64,000 nucleotides of DNA, taken from assembly GCF_039822265.1 (NCBI RefSeq), contig NZ_JBAJEX010000008.1, positions 1 to 64,000 on the forward strand, in the 5' to 3' direction. Shown here in pieces: positions 9,159 through 17,714 of this stretch; the first letter of the stretch is position 1, and each line of letters starts with the position of its first letter. Origin of the DNA: Thiobacter sp. AK1. GTDB lineage: Bacteria > Pseudomonadota > Gammaproteobacteria > Burkholderiales > Thiobacteraceae. The notes under the pieces are model-generated. The model had not been told where the DNA came from. It saw only the letters and a list, made by a program, of their open reading frames with translations, and made no database searches. Position numbers and translations under genes: made by a program.

Positions 9159-11156
9159 ATGGCTGCGCTCGACATGCAGACCCTCTATCTGATCGTGCCC
9201 ATGGCGCCGCTGGCGGGCGCGCTGATCGCTGGCCTTCTCGGTTGGTACATCGGACGGGTGTGGACCCACCGCATCGCCATCCTCGGTGTAGCCATCTCCT
9301 GCTGGGCCTCCTGGCTGGTGTTCCGCGACGTGCAGGCGGGACATACTTTCAACGGTACGGTCTATACCTGGCTCACCAGCGGCGGGGTCGCCTTCGAGAT
9401 CGGCTTCCTGATCGACAAGCTGTCCGCCATGATGATGCTGGTGGTGACCTTCGTCTCCCTCATGGTGCACATCTACACCATCGGCTACATGAGCGACGAT
9501 CCAGGCTACCAGCGCTTCTTTGCCTACATTTCCCTGTTCACCTTCGCCATGCTGATGCTGGTGATGGCCAACAATTTCCTGCAGCTCTTCTTCGGCTGGG
9601 AAGCGGTGGGCTTGGTGTCTTACCTGCTGATCGGCTTCTGGTACACGCGGCCCAGCGCCATCTACGCCAACCTGAAGGCGTTTCTGGTCAACCGCGTGGG
9701 GGATTTCGGTTTTTTGCTGGGAATTGGCCTGGTGCTGGCCTATGCGGGAACGTTGGACTACGCGGCGGTGTTCGCCCAGGCGGGGGAGTTGGCCAGCCGC
9801 AGCATCGAGCTCATTCCGGGCCGCGAGTGGTCTTTGATCACTGTCGTGTGCATTTTGCTGTTCATCGGTGCCATGGGTAAGTCGGCGCAATTTCCCCTGC
9901 ACGTCTGGCTACCGGATTCCATGGAAGGCCCGACGCCCATTTCCGCCCTGATCCACGCCGCGACCATGGTGACAGCTGGCATCTTCATGGTGGCGCGCAT
10001 GTCGCCCTTGTTCGAGCTCTCTGATACTGCGCTGTCGGTGGTGCTGGTGATCGGCGCCATCACGGCCCTGTTCATGGGCCTGCTGGGCATCGTGCAGACC
10101 GACATCAAGCGGGTGGTGGCCTATTCGACCTTGTCGCAATTGGGTTACATGACGGTGGCGCTTGGGGCGTCCGCCTATTCGGTGGCGGTGTTCCATCTGA
10201 TGACGCATGCCTTCTTCAAGGCGTTGCTATTCCTGGCTGCTGGCTCGGTGATCATCGGCATGCATCACGATCAGGACATGCGCCATATGGGCGGGCTAAA
10301 GAAGTACATGCCCATCACTTGGATCACCGCGCTGATCGGATCGCTCGCATTGATAGGCACGCCCTTTTTCTCCGGCTTTTATTCCAAGGATTCCATCATC
10401 GAGGCAGTCCACGCGGCCAACGTCCCGGGCGCGGGCTTTGCCTATTTCGCGGTGGTGACGGGCGTGTTCGTCACCGCCTTCTATACCTTTCGCATGTACT
10501 TCCTCGTTTTCCATGGCCCGGAACGGTTCCGGGAACGACTGGACCATGGTGATGTGGGCGAGCACAGTGCACATGAAGGCGGCGAGCCGCATGAGTCACC
10601 CTGGGTGGTTTGGCTGCCCTTGGTGCTGCTGGCTCTTCCCTCGTTGACCATCGGTTATTTCACGATCGACGCTGTCCTGGATGGCAGGGCCTTCGGCGAG
10701 GCGATTTATGTGGCGCCCCAGCATTCCGCGCCAAGCGAGCTTGCCTCCCAGTTCCACGGAGCGGCGGCGATGGCGCTCCACGCCTTCTCCACGCTGCCGT
10801 TCTGGCTGGCGTTGGCGGGCGTGGTCAGCGCCTGGTTCCTCTACCAAGTGCGCACCGATTTGCCGGACCGCCTTGCCGAACGGTTGCGGCTCTTCTACCG
10901 CATTCTGGAAAACAAATATGGCTTCGATCAGTTCAACGACTGGTTCTTTGCCGGAGGTGCCCGCAGACTTGGCACCTGGCTGTGGAAGGGAGGCGATGTG
11001 ACCGTGATCGACGGCTGGCTGGTCAATGGTACGGCGCGTTTGGTGGGCCGCCTGGCCGAGGTGGTCCGGCATTTCCAATCCGGTTACATCTATCACTATG
11101 CCTTCGCCATGCTGATCGGAGTGTTCGTACTCATCACCTGGTTGGTGAAAGTCTGA
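9159..11156 (+). CDS. nuoL: NADH-quinone oxidoreductase subunit L
   Basis: NuoL (ND5 homologue) is the distal antiporter-like proton-pumping subunit; its long C-terminal lateral helix runs along NuoM and NuoN. The 665-residue product has the Mrp-antiporter core with NNFLQLFFGWEAVGLVSYLL (about 129-148) and the HAATMVTAGIF stretch with key His and Lys residues. It ends in a terminal helix. A GTG directly before the ATG is an alternative start. ATG 9159 is preferred because AAGGGG at 9146-9151 is correctly spaced for it. Confidence 0.97.
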   Translation: MAALDMQTLYLIVPMAPLAGALIAGLLGWYIGRVWTHRIAILGVAISCWASWLVFRDVQAGHTFNGTVYTWLTSGGVAFEIGFLIDKLSAMMMLVVTFVSLMVHIYTIGYMSDDPGYQRFFAYISLFTFAMLMLVMANNFLQLFFGWEAVGLVSYLLIGFWYTRPSAIYANLKAFLVNRVGDFGFLLGIGLVLAYAGTLDYAAVFAQAGELASRSIELIPGREWSLITVVCILLFIGAMGKSAQFPLHVWLPDSMEGPTPISALIHAATMVTAGIFMVARMSPLFELSDTALSVVLVIGAITALFMGLLGIVQTDIKRVVAYSTLSQLGYMTVALGASAYSVAVFHLMTHAFFKALLFLAAGSVIIGMHHDQDMRHMGGLKKYMPITWITALIGSLALIGTPFFSGFYSKDSIIEAVHAANVPGAGFAYFAVVTGVFVTAFYTFRMYFLVFHGPERFRERLDHGDVGEHSAHEGGEPHESPWVVWLPLVLLALPSLTIGYFTIDAVLDGRAFGEAIYVAPQHSAPSELASQFHGAAAMALHAFSTLPFWLALAGVVSAWFLYQVRTDLPDRLAERLRLFYRILENKYGFDQFNDWFFAGGARRLGTWLWKGGDVTVIDGWLVNGTARLVGRLAEVVRHFQSGYIYHYAFAMLIGVFVLITWLVKV

Positions 11157-11170
11157 AAAAAAGGAGAGGC

Positions 11171-11221
11171 GTGAGCGGGGAGGCGTCAAGGCGGGCTAGC
11201 AGGCGCCGCCTCACCGCTTGC
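11171..11221. repeat. Stem-loop element between nuoL and nuoM
   Basis: The left arm at 11171-11185 and the right arm at 11207-11221 pair in 12 of 15 positions by strict complementarity; two of the other three become G-U pairs in RNA. The loop is about 21 bases. It fills the 75-base gap between nuoL and nuoM, where neighbouring nuo genes are fused end to start. No T-run follows, so it is not a classical terminator. It may be an RNA stability or processing element or a REP-like repeat. Confidence 0.4.
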
Positions 11222-11231
11222 GGGTGATGCC

Positions 11232-12728
11232 ATGTCGGGAATGCCATTGTTGAGTCTAGCCATTTGGGTGCCGATCGTGTTCGGCTTGCTGGTGCTCGCC
11301 ACCGGCCCGGACCGTAACGCCCTCTTGGCGCGCTGGCTCGCCTTGATTGGGGCTGTCGCCGGTTTCGCCGTGACCGTGCCGCTCTACACCCGCTTCGACA
11401 CGGGAACCGCCACCATGCAGTTCGTCGAGCGGGCGCCCTGGATCGAAACCTTCCGGGTTCATTATCACTTGGGGGTGGACGGCATTTCTCTGCTGTTCAT
11501 TTTGCTCACCGCCTTTACCACGGTGCTGGTGGTGCTGGCGGGCTGGAAGGTGATCGAGACGCGCATCGCCCAGTATCTAGCCGCTTTCCTCATCATGTCC
11601 GGGCTGATGATCGGCGTATTCGCGGCGCTCGACGCGGTGCTGTTCTACGTGTTCTGGGAGGCGATGCTGATCCCCATGTTTCTGGTGATCGGTATCTGGG
11701 GCGGGCCGCGTCGCGTCTATGCGGCGGTGAAGTTCTTCCTCTACACCTTGCTTGGTTCGCTACTGATGCTGGTGGCCTTCATCTACCTGTACCAGAAGGC
11801 TGGCAGCTTCGACATCCTAGACCTGCATCGTCTGCCGCTGGGCTATCGCGAACAGGTGTTGATCTTCCTGGCTTTCTTCACCGCCTTCGCCGTCAAGGTG
11901 CCGATGTGGCCAGTCCACACCTGGTTGCCGGATGCTCACGTGGAGGCGCCCACTGGGGGTTCGGTGGTGCTGGCGGCCATCATGCTGAAACTTGGGGCCT
12001 ATGGCTTTCTGCGCTTTTCTCTGCCAATCACGCCGGATGCGAGCCATGCCTTGGCCGGATTCATCATCGCCCTCTCCTTGATCGCGGTGGTGTACATTGG
12101 CCTGGTGGCCCTAGTGCAAGGGGACATGAAGAAGCTGATCGCCTATTCATCCATCGCCCACATGGGGTTTGTCACCCTGGGCTTTTTCCTGTTCAACCCG
12201 CTGGGAGTGGAGGGCGCCCTGGTGCAGATGATTTCCCACGGCTTCGTATCCGGGGCGCTGTTTTTGTGCGTAGGCGTGCTCTATGACCGCCTGCATTCGC
12301 GCAACATCGCCGATTACGGCGGGGTGGTGAACGTCATGCCGGTGTTTGCCGCCTTCTTCGTCCTGTTCGCCATGGCCAATTCCGGTCTGCCCGGCACCAG
12401 CGGTTTCGTGGGCGAATTCCTGGTGATCCTGGGGGCGGTGCAGGTCGATTTTTGGTATGCCTTCCTGGCAGCGAGCACCCTGGTCTTTGGCGCCGCCTAC
12501 ACGCTGTGGATGATCAAGCGGGTGGTGTTCGGTCCCATCGTCCATCGCCAGGTGGCGGCCCTAAAGGACCTGAGTGCGCGCGAATTCTTGGTGCTGGGAC
12601 TGCTCGCGGTGGCGGTGCTGGGCATGGGTGTCTATCCCGCACCGGTGACGGAAGTGATGCACGCTTCCGTGGAACATCTGCTCAACCATGTCGCCGAGAG
12701 TAAATGTGGCGACTTCTGTGCCTGGTAA
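11232..12728 (+). CDS. nuoM: NADH-quinone oxidoreductase subunit M
   Basis: NuoM (ND4 homologue) is the middle antiporter-like proton-pumping subunit. The 498-residue protein has about 14 membrane helices. It contains the conserved FYVFWEAMLIPMFL region with the essential glutamate (near residue 141) and the KVPMWPVHTWLPDAHVEAP signature (about 223-241). The ATG at 11232 follows the stem-loop gap. The coding sequence ends 14 bases before nuoN. Confidence 0.97.
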   Translation: MSGMPLLSLAIWVPIVFGLLVLATGPDRNALLARWLALIGAVAGFAVTVPLYTRFDTGTATMQFVERAPWIETFRVHYHLGVDGISLLFILLTAFTTVLVVLAGWKVIETRIAQYLAAFLIMSGLMIGVFAALDAVLFYVFWEAMLIPMFLVIGIWGGPRRVYAAVKFFLYTLLGSLLMLVAFIYLYQKAGSFDILDLHRLPLGYREQVLIFLAFFTAFAVKVPMWPVHTWLPDAHVEAPTGGSVVLAAIMLKLGAYGFLRFSLPITPDASHALAGFIIALSLIAVVYIGLVALVQGDMKKLIAYSSIAHMGFVTLGFFLFNPLGVEGALVQMISHGFVSGALFLCVGVLYDRLHSRNIADYGGVVNVMPVFAAFFVLFAMANSGLPGTSGFVGEFLVILGAVQVDFWYAFLAASTLVFGAAYTLWMIKRVVFGPIVHRQVAALKDLSAREFLVLGLLAVAVLGMGVYPAPVTEVMHASVEHLLNHVAESKCGDFCAW

Positions 12729-12742
12729 GGGGCTGACCGATC

Positions 12743-14191
12743 ATGATGGCCGACTTCGTGCTCGCCGATCTGCTGCCTGCGCTGCCGGAACTGGTGCTTC
12801 TGGGGATGGCGTGTACGGTGCTGATCCTGGATCTGTTTCTGGCCGATGATCTGCGCTGGATCACGTTCGCACTGGCGCTGGCGGCCCTGGGTGGGGCGGC
12901 GCTGGCCACGGTGTTGACGCTCGATCCGGTCCCCACTTTGGCCTTTGCCAATACCTTCGTGGACGATCGGCTCGCCGACGTGCTCAAGCTCATGCTGGAC
13001 GGCGCCGTCGCGGCGGTACTCATCTATTCCCGGGACTATCTGCGCGCGCGGGGCATGGATCGGGGCGAGTTCTATGTCCTGGTGCTGTTCGCCACGCTGG
13101 GCATGATGATCATGATCTCGGCCAGTCACTTCCTCACCCTCTATCTGGGGCTCGAGCTCCTTTCCCTGTGCTTATATGCGCTGGTGGGGCTCAAGCGGGA
13201 CGATAGGTTGGCGAGCGAAGCGGCGATGAAGTATTTCGTACTGGGCGCGCTCGCCTCTGGCCTACTGCTTTATGGCATGTCGCTGCTCTACGGCGTGACT
13301 GGCTCCCTGGAGCTGGCGCGGGTGGCGGCGGCACTGCCCGGGATGGGAGCGGATCCCGTGCTGGTGTTCGGCCTGGTGTTCGTGGTTGCGGGGCTCGCCT
13401 TCAAGCTGGGTGTGGTGCCTTTTCACATGTGGATCCCGGATGTCTATCAAGGCGCCCCCACCGCCATCACCCTGTTCATCGGTTCGGCCCCTAAGCTCGC
13501 GGCCTTCGCCTTCTTCATGCGGCTGCTGGTGGATGGGCTGCAAGCGCTGGCCGCCGATTGGCAGCCCATGCTGGCGCTAATGGCCGTGCTCTCCATCGCC
13601 CTGGGCAACGTCACCGCCATCGCCCAGACCAACATCAAACGCATGCTGGCCTACTCCACCATATCCCACATGGGCTTCGTGCTGCTGGGCTTTCTGGCAG
13701 GAAGCGAACAGGGTTACAGCGCCGCCTTCTTCTACGTGGCGGCCTACGTGCTCATGAGCCTGGGTGGCTTCGCGATGATCCTGCTCCTTTCCCGCGAGGG
13801 CTTCGAGGCGGAAGCGCTCGACCATTTCAAGGGGCTCAATCAGCGCAGTCCCTGGCATGCCTTCCTCATGCTGCTGCTCATGTTCTCCATGGCGGGCGTG
13901 CCGCCCACCGTCGGTTTCTACGCCAAGCTGTCGGTACTTAAGGCGGCACTGGATGCGGGCTTCCTGTGGCTGGTGGTGTTCGCGGTGCTCATGTCGGTGG
14001 CGGGGGCGTTTTACTACCTGCGCGTGGTCAAGCTGATGTATTTCGACGCGCCCAGTGAGCCGGCGGCCCCGGGTGCCAACCCCGGCATGCAGGTGTTGCT
14101 GTCGGCCAATGGCCTGGCGGTGCTGGCACTGGGACTCATGCCCCAGCCCCTGATGGCCTTGTGCGCCACTGCCATCCGGCAGATGGTGTGA
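12743..14191 (+). CDS. nuoN: NADH-quinone oxidoreductase subunit N
   Basis: NuoN (ND2 homologue) is the antiporter-like subunit nearest the quinone site. The 482-residue protein carries the core motif [18 protein letters not shown] (about 133-150) and the [20 protein letters not shown] signature (about 220-239). Two ATG codons in tandem at 12743 and 12746 are equivalent start choices. It is the last nuo gene. In many betaproteobacteria a DUF2818 gene follows; here the strand switches and no such gene is seen. Confidence 0.97.
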   Translation: MMADFVLADLLPALPELVLLGMACTVLILDLFLADDLRWITFALALAALGGAALATVLTLDPVPTLAFANTFVDDRLADVLKLMLDGAVAAVLIYSRDYLRARGMDRGEFYVLVLFATLGMMIMISASHFLTLYLGLELLSLCLYALVGLKRDDRLASEAAMKYFVLGALASGLLLYGMSLLYGVTGSLELARVAAALPGMGADPVLVFGLVFVVAGLAFKLGVVPFHMWIPDVYQGAPTAITLFIGSAPKLAAFAFFMRLLVDGLQALAADWQPMLALMAVLSIALGNVTAIAQTNIKRMLAYSTISHMGFVLLGFLAGSEQGYSAAFFYVAAYVLMSLGGFAMILLLSREGFEAEALDHFKGLNQRSPWHAFLMLLLMFSMAGVPPTVGFYAKLSVLKAALDAGFLWLVVFAVLMSVAGAFYYLRVVKLMYFDAPSEPAAPGANPGMQVLLSANGLAVLALGLMPQPLMALCATAIRQMV

Positions 14192-14252
14192 GTCTTGCCG
14201 CGCCCTGGGCGTTCGCGATCGGGGGTGCCACGGCCTTTTGCAGAAACGGACG

Positions 14253-14278
14253 AAAAAAAACCAGGGACCTTGCCCTGG
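14253..14278 (-). terminator. Rho-independent terminator of the minus-strand ABM-like gene
   Basis: The perfect 6-bp stem CCAGGG / CCCTGG with a 6-base loop lies at 14261-14278. On the minus strand it is followed by eight T residues (the A-run at 14253-14260). It sits directly downstream of the stop of the minus-strand gene ending at 14298. On the + strand the hairpin has no T-run, so it would not clearly terminate nuo transcription. Confidence 0.75.
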
Positions 14279-14297
14279 CTTGCGTGGACTGTGTGTA

Positions 14298-14750
14298 TCA
14301 CGCGGCCTTGCTGTATCTTTCCTTGGCCTCGCGCGCGGCCTTGGCGGTCTCCGGATCGTAGGCCTTGCCCTGCCAAAGCAGCTGGTAGGCGATTTCCTCG
14401 TTGCCGTTCTCGCACAGCTCCAGCACCCTCTTGAACAGGGGCTGGAAGGTCTCGGAACGGTGGGACTGCTCATGATCTTCCATGCTGCGCCAGAACGTCA
14501 CGATCAGTGCCTCGCGACCCTTGAGGGGGCTTTCCACCGCCTGACCGATGGTGGAGCCCTCGTTGGACACCATGCCGGTGTTGATCATCACGAATCCGCC
14601 GATGAAACCGGTGTCCGAATGATAGGTTTTCACGTTCTCGCACAGTTCGGCGACCCGTTCTTCCAGGTCATCCACCGTGTACTCGGGGCGCAGGATGACC
14701 CGGTTGACGGTCACCACCCCGTTGCTGTCCAGTCCATTGATCAGACTCAT
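14298..14750 (-). CDS. Small ABM-like (dimeric alpha/beta barrel) protein, function unknown
   Basis: The product is a soluble 150-residue protein without signal peptide. The central stretch EALIVTFWRSMEDHEQSH (about 83-100) resembles the antibiotic-biosynthesis-monooxygenase / stress-responsive dimeric alpha-beta-barrel superfamily, where a Trp-x-Ser-x-E-D-H-E pattern is common. I infer membership from this pattern only, and no catalytic role can be assigned. It has a good ribosome-binding site (AAAGGAGTGAGCC before ATG), its own terminator and a divergent upstream region, so it is a single-gene unit. It separates nuoN from the NUDIX gene that follows nuo operons in related bacteria. Confidence 0.7.
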   Translation of the reverse strand: MSLINGLDSNGVVTVNRVILRPEYTVDDLEERVAELCENVKTYHSDTGFIGGFVMINTGMVSNEGSTIGQAVESPLKGREALIVTFWRSMEDHEQSHRSETFQPLFKRVLELCENGNEEIAYQLLWQGKAYDPETAKAAREAKERYSKAA

Positions 14751-14774
14751 GGCTCACTCCTTTAGAAGGTTAGT

Positions 14775-14795
14775 GGATGCTAATATGGTTCATCC
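14775..14795. promoter_or_regulatory. Palindromic candidate operator
   Basis: GGATG and CATCC flank a 10-base AT-rich core, forming a 21-base dyad about 25-45 bases upstream of the minus-strand ATG at 14750. Position and symmetry suit a transcription-factor site for the ABM-like gene. The regulator cannot be named from sequence. Confidence 0.35.
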
Positions 14796-14808
14796 AAAAA
14801 AATCCCAA

Positions 14809-14837
14809 ATAATCCGCAGCCTGTTAATAGCTGACAA
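14809..14837 (-). promoter_or_regulatory. Candidate sigma-70 promoter of the ABM-like gene
   Basis: On the minus strand TTGTCA (14837-14832) is followed after 17 bases by GATTAT (14814-14809), four of six matches to the -10 consensus. It lies 59-87 bases upstream of the start codon, and the 14775-14795 dyad is just downstream of it. Confidence 0.35.
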
Positions 14838-14887
14838 AATCACTCGGGCTTGTTCCTAAGATAGCAGGCGAAAGAGAAAGTTTCAAT

Positions 14888-15487
14888 ATGGCAAGCAAAG
14901 ATTTTTATGAGGCGCCTGTGGCGGGGGAGGTGGTGTGGCAGGGCCGATTGCTGCAAGTCCACCGGGATCAGGTGCGGCTGCCGGATGGCCGACCTTCCGT
15001 GCGCGAGTACATCCGCCATCCGGGGGCAGTCGTGATCCTGGCCCTCGATGACCACGGCAACTTGCTCTTGGAACGCCAATTCCGCTATCCCCTCGGGCGG
15101 GAATTCATCGAACTGCCGGCCGGCAAGATCGACCCTGGCGAGACACCCGCCGCCTGCGCGCGTCGCGAGCTTCTCGAGGAAACGGGCTACACCGCGCGGG
15201 AATGGTGTTACGTGACCACCGTCTATCCCTGTATCGGCTACGCGGACGAGCGGCTGGTTTATTTTCTCGCCCGGGGTCTAATCTACCAGGGCCATCGGCG
15301 CGAGGGTGATGAGTTTTTGGAGGTTTTTACTTTGCCCGTGGCCACGGCTATAAGCTGGGTGCAGGAAGGCCGCATCTGCGAGGCGAAAACGGTGGCAGGG
15401 CTGTTCTGGCTGGAAAAGCTCCTTGCCGGCGCCTGGACGCCCCAGTCCGAGCCGCCTGCGGTGACCCATCCGGAAGAGGGTGCATGA
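14888..15487 (+). CDS. nudF: NUDIX hydrolase, ADP-ribose pyrophosphatase type
   Basis: The predicted reaction is hydrolysis of ADP-ribose or related nucleoside diphosphate sugars to AMP and sugar phosphate. In the 199-residue protein the full NUDIX box lies at about 78-100 (GKIDPGETP, then RRELLEETGY), with the metal-binding glutamates of REXXEE. The preceding QFRYPLGREFIELPAG stretch is typical of the ADP-ribose pyrophosphatase subgroup. The ATG at 14888 follows an A-rich leader (GAAAGAGAAAG). A 4-base ATGA overlap couples it to the next small gene. NUDIX genes of this type often sit beside nuoN in betaproteobacteria. Confidence 0.88.
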   Translation: MASKDFYEAPVAGEVVWQGRLLQVHRDQVRLPDGRPSVREYIRHPGAVVILALDDHGNLLLERQFRYPLGREFIELPAGKIDPGETPAACARRELLEETGYTAREWCYVTTVYPCIGYADERLVYFLARGLIYQGHRREGDEFLEVFTLPVATAISWVQEGRICEAKTVAGLFWLEKLLAGAWTPQSEPPAVTHPEEGA

Positions 15488-15813
15488 GGTTCACGGAACT
15501 TGAGCCGGGCGCGCGCTTCGAGTGGGAGGGTGCGCTCTATGTCAAGCTGGGGCCGGTGTCGGCGCGGGAGGAAGCCACCGGCCGATTGCGCATGATCCCC
15601 CGCTATGCGCGCCTGCGGCCGGTTAAGGACAACTCGGCCGCGCGGCCCGACAGTCTGCCGACAAGCCTGCCGGTCGATGCGCTGCGTGCGGCCTTCGATG
15701 CCTTCTTCGCCGAATGCCTCGCGGCCCTGGACGGGCCGCCGGCCGCGGGCCGAGCGCGGCTTGAGGCTGCGCGCCGGCGTTTCCTCACGGTCCTGGGGTT
15801 GGAACCAAGCTGA
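15484..15813 (+). CDS. Conserved small protein of unknown function, coupled to nudF
   Basis: I do not recognise this 109-residue protein. Its N-terminal half (RFTELEPGARF, then YVKLGPVSA and RMIPRYARLRP) looks like a compact beta-rich domain. The C-terminal half is an alanine/arginine-rich helix, with no signal peptide or membrane segment. Its ATG overlaps the NUDIX stop by 4 bases, implying co-translation. Its 3' end overlaps the convergent PfkB-kinase gene by 29 bases. The start is secure; the function is unknown. Confidence 0.65.
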   Translation: MRFTELEPGARFEWEGALYVKLGPVSAREEATGRLRMIPRYARLRPVKDNSAARPDSLPTSLPVDALRAAFDAFFAECLAALDGPPAAGRARLEAARRRFLTVLGLEPS

Positions 15814-16657
15814 AGCCCACCTGGCCGCATTTACGGCCCGCCAGGGAAGCCGCCTCACGTAGGGTGCGGTCTACGGGCCAGCCGTTGAGCACGCCATGGA
15901 TCACGCCGGCGTTGAAGGTGTCTCCCGCGCCCACCGTGTCCACCACCCGCGGCGGCGGAAAGGCGGGCGTGTAGAGGGGCGCCTCGCTGCCGGGCAAGGC
16001 CCAGGCGCCGGTTTCGCCCCAGCCGGCGAAGATCAGCGGCCGTGGTGCCTGGGCCCGCAGGGCTTGCAGGAAGGCTCGTGGCTCCCCATGGCCCAGGGCG
16101 CGGGCAAAGGCGCGTCCAGTGAGCAGCACGTTACAGCGGTCGAACAGGGCCGCAAGGCCAGGGCGCGGTTTTTCCGCCTCCAGCGACAGGGGCAGTCGGG
16201 CATGATGGCGCCGCAGGTGATCCAGCATGCAGGCGAGGGTGTCCGGATTGCGGCCCTCGAAATGGACCCAGTCATAGGCGGCCAGGTCGAGGCGGGCAAA
16301 GTCTTCGCAGCCGAACTCGGAAAGGTCGCGGTAATGCACGATGGTGCGACTGCCCGAGGGCGCGAGCAGGATGGAGGAGGTGGGCGGCTTGCCCGGGCGT
16401 ACCACGCAGGGCGCGGTGTCCACACCATGCTGCTGGAAGTCCCGCACCAGGATGGCGGTCTCTTCCGCTGCGGCGAGGACGCCGGCGAAGGCGACCTGAT
16501 GACCGAGCCGGGCCAGCACCACGGCAGTGTTGGCGGCATTGCCACCTCGCGTGACGCGCAGGCTTTGGGCCCGCATTTCCTCGTCTTCGCGGGGATAGTG
16601 GTCGACGGTGAAAACGAGATCCAGGGTGGCGATGCCCACGCAGAGAATGCGCGCCAT
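15785..16657 (-). CDS. PfkB-family sugar kinase (ketohexokinase-like)
   Basis: This 290-residue ribokinase-fold kinase is predicted to phosphorylate a sugar or nucleoside with ATP. The N-terminal glycine motif RGGNAANTAVVLARLG (about 37-52) and the C-terminal PfkB signature DTVGAGDTFNAGVIHG (about 239-254), with the catalytic Asp in GAGD, are intact. Overall pattern and length fit the ketohexokinase-like subgroup, but the substrate cannot be read from sequence. It is the last gene of the minus-strand run msrA / glycosyltransferase / kinase, starting one base after the glycosyltransferase stop. Its 3' end overlaps the convergent 15484-15813 gene. Confidence 0.85.
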   Translation of the reverse strand: MARILCVGIATLDLVFTVDHYPREDEEMRAQSLRVTRGGNAANTAVVLARLGHQVAFAGVLAAAEETAILVRDFQQHGVDTAPCVVRPGKPPTSSILLAPSGSRTIVHYRDLSEFGCEDFARLDLAAYDWVHFEGRNPDTLACMLDHLRRHHARLPLSLEAEKPRPGLAALFDRCNVLLTGRAFARALGHGEPRAFLQALRAQAPRPLIFAGWGETGAWALPGSEAPLYTPAFPPPRVVDTVGAGDTFNAGVIHGVLNGWPVDRTLREAASLAGRKCGQVGFSLVPTPGP

Positions 16658-16658
16658 G

Positions 16659-17714
16659 TCAGCCCTCGCCCCCCAGGCGGCGGGCGATAAAATCCGCTGC
16701 TTCCTCGTTGCCAGTGAGCCCGACTGGAGCGGGGCGCGGGCCGTCTAGCAATTCCAGCAGCTGCTCGCCAAATTGCCCCGCCTCGAATGCCTGGCGCGTC
16801 ACGGCGCGGCAACGGCTGACCCGTCGCTGCCAGGCAGTGAGGGCCGCCTCTTCCGGCCAGTCTGGCCGCTGCACATAGAGAACGGGCGTGCCGCTTGCCG
16901 CGGCCTCGACGAAGGTGCCGTAGCCTGCCTTGGTGAGGACCACATCCACGGAAGCGATGAGATCGCTCACGGTAAGGCTCGTGTCTTCGATGAAGGACAC
17001 GTCGCACCGCTTCATGCCCGAGGCCCGTGGCATGAGCCAGCGCACCCCCGGTAGGCGCGGCCAAGGCACGGCCAGCGAAACCGGGATCCCGCCCATGGCG
17101 ACCAAGACTAGACGCCCATCCGGCAAGGTGTCCCTGGCGCGGCGTCCGGGCTTGGCCACCGGGCCGATGGGCACGAGGTTGTCCAGCTCCGGCATGTCCA
17201 TGCCCGGGGTCAGGCGCAGGAAAGCCTGCGCGCCCTGATAGGCGGCGAGCATCTCGGCGTGGATTGCTGCGAAGCCAGGTTCATCGCGCAGATAGGCGCT
17301 GCCGATAGCGGCCCAGTTGAGGGAGCTCATGGCCAGGGCTGGGATGCCCACCCGCTTGGCGGCGGCGAGGGCCAGATAGGACACATTGCTGAGCACCAGG
17401 TGCGGCGCGTGGCGCGCGAGCGCTTCTGCTTCCAACTCGACGCGCTGCCCCCAATCGCGATGCAGCGCTCGGTAGGCGGCCAGGCTTGCGGAGACGTCCA
17501 CGTCGAGGGCGTTTTTCATGACCAGTCCGAAATCGCTACCGCTGGCTAGGTGAGTGAAGGGGGTCGCGAGGCGGCGGGCGATGCGTTCCCGCGGCAGGGC
17601 GCAGCGCAGGGTGAGGCGCAGTTGCGGCAGACGCGCCGCCAGCGCATCGAGCACGGGTGCCGTTTGCGCCAGATGGCCGAGGCCATGGCCGGAGATGTCC
17701 ACGTACAGATGCAT
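16659..17714 (-). CDS. Glycosyltransferase-like protein (MurG / L-arabinokinase N-domain type)
   Basis: The 351-residue protein is predicted to be a GT-B-fold nucleotide-sugar-binding protein. The N-terminal motif SGHGLGHLAQ (about 8-17) and the C-terminal KAGYGTFVEAAASGTPVLYV stretch (about 262-281) match the glycosyltransferase-like half found at the N-terminus of plant-type L-arabinokinases and in stand-alone bacterial proteins. No membrane helix or signal is seen. Its ATG overlaps the msrA stop (TGATG), and the sugar kinase follows at once. Adjacent GT-like and kinase genes echo the two-domain arabinokinase layout, though with a PfkB instead of a GHMP kinase. The substrate is unknown. Confidence 0.75.
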   Translation of the reverse strand: MHLYVDISGHGLGHLAQTAPVLDALAARLPQLRLTLRCALPRERIARRLATPFTHLASGSDFGLVMKNALDVDVSASLAAYRALHRDWGQRVELEAEALARHAPHLVLSNVSYLALAAAKRVGIPALAMSSLNWAAIGSAYLRDEPGFAAIHAEMLAAYQGAQAFLRLTPGMDMPELDNLVPIGPVAKPGRRARDTLPDGRLVLVAMGGIPVSLAVPWPRLPGVRWLMPRASGMKRCDVSFIEDTSLTVSDLIASVDVVLTKAGYGTFVEAAASGTPVLYVQRPDWPEEAALTAWQRRVSRCRAVTRQAFEAGQFGEQLLELLDGPRPAPVGLTGNEEAADFIARRLGGEG

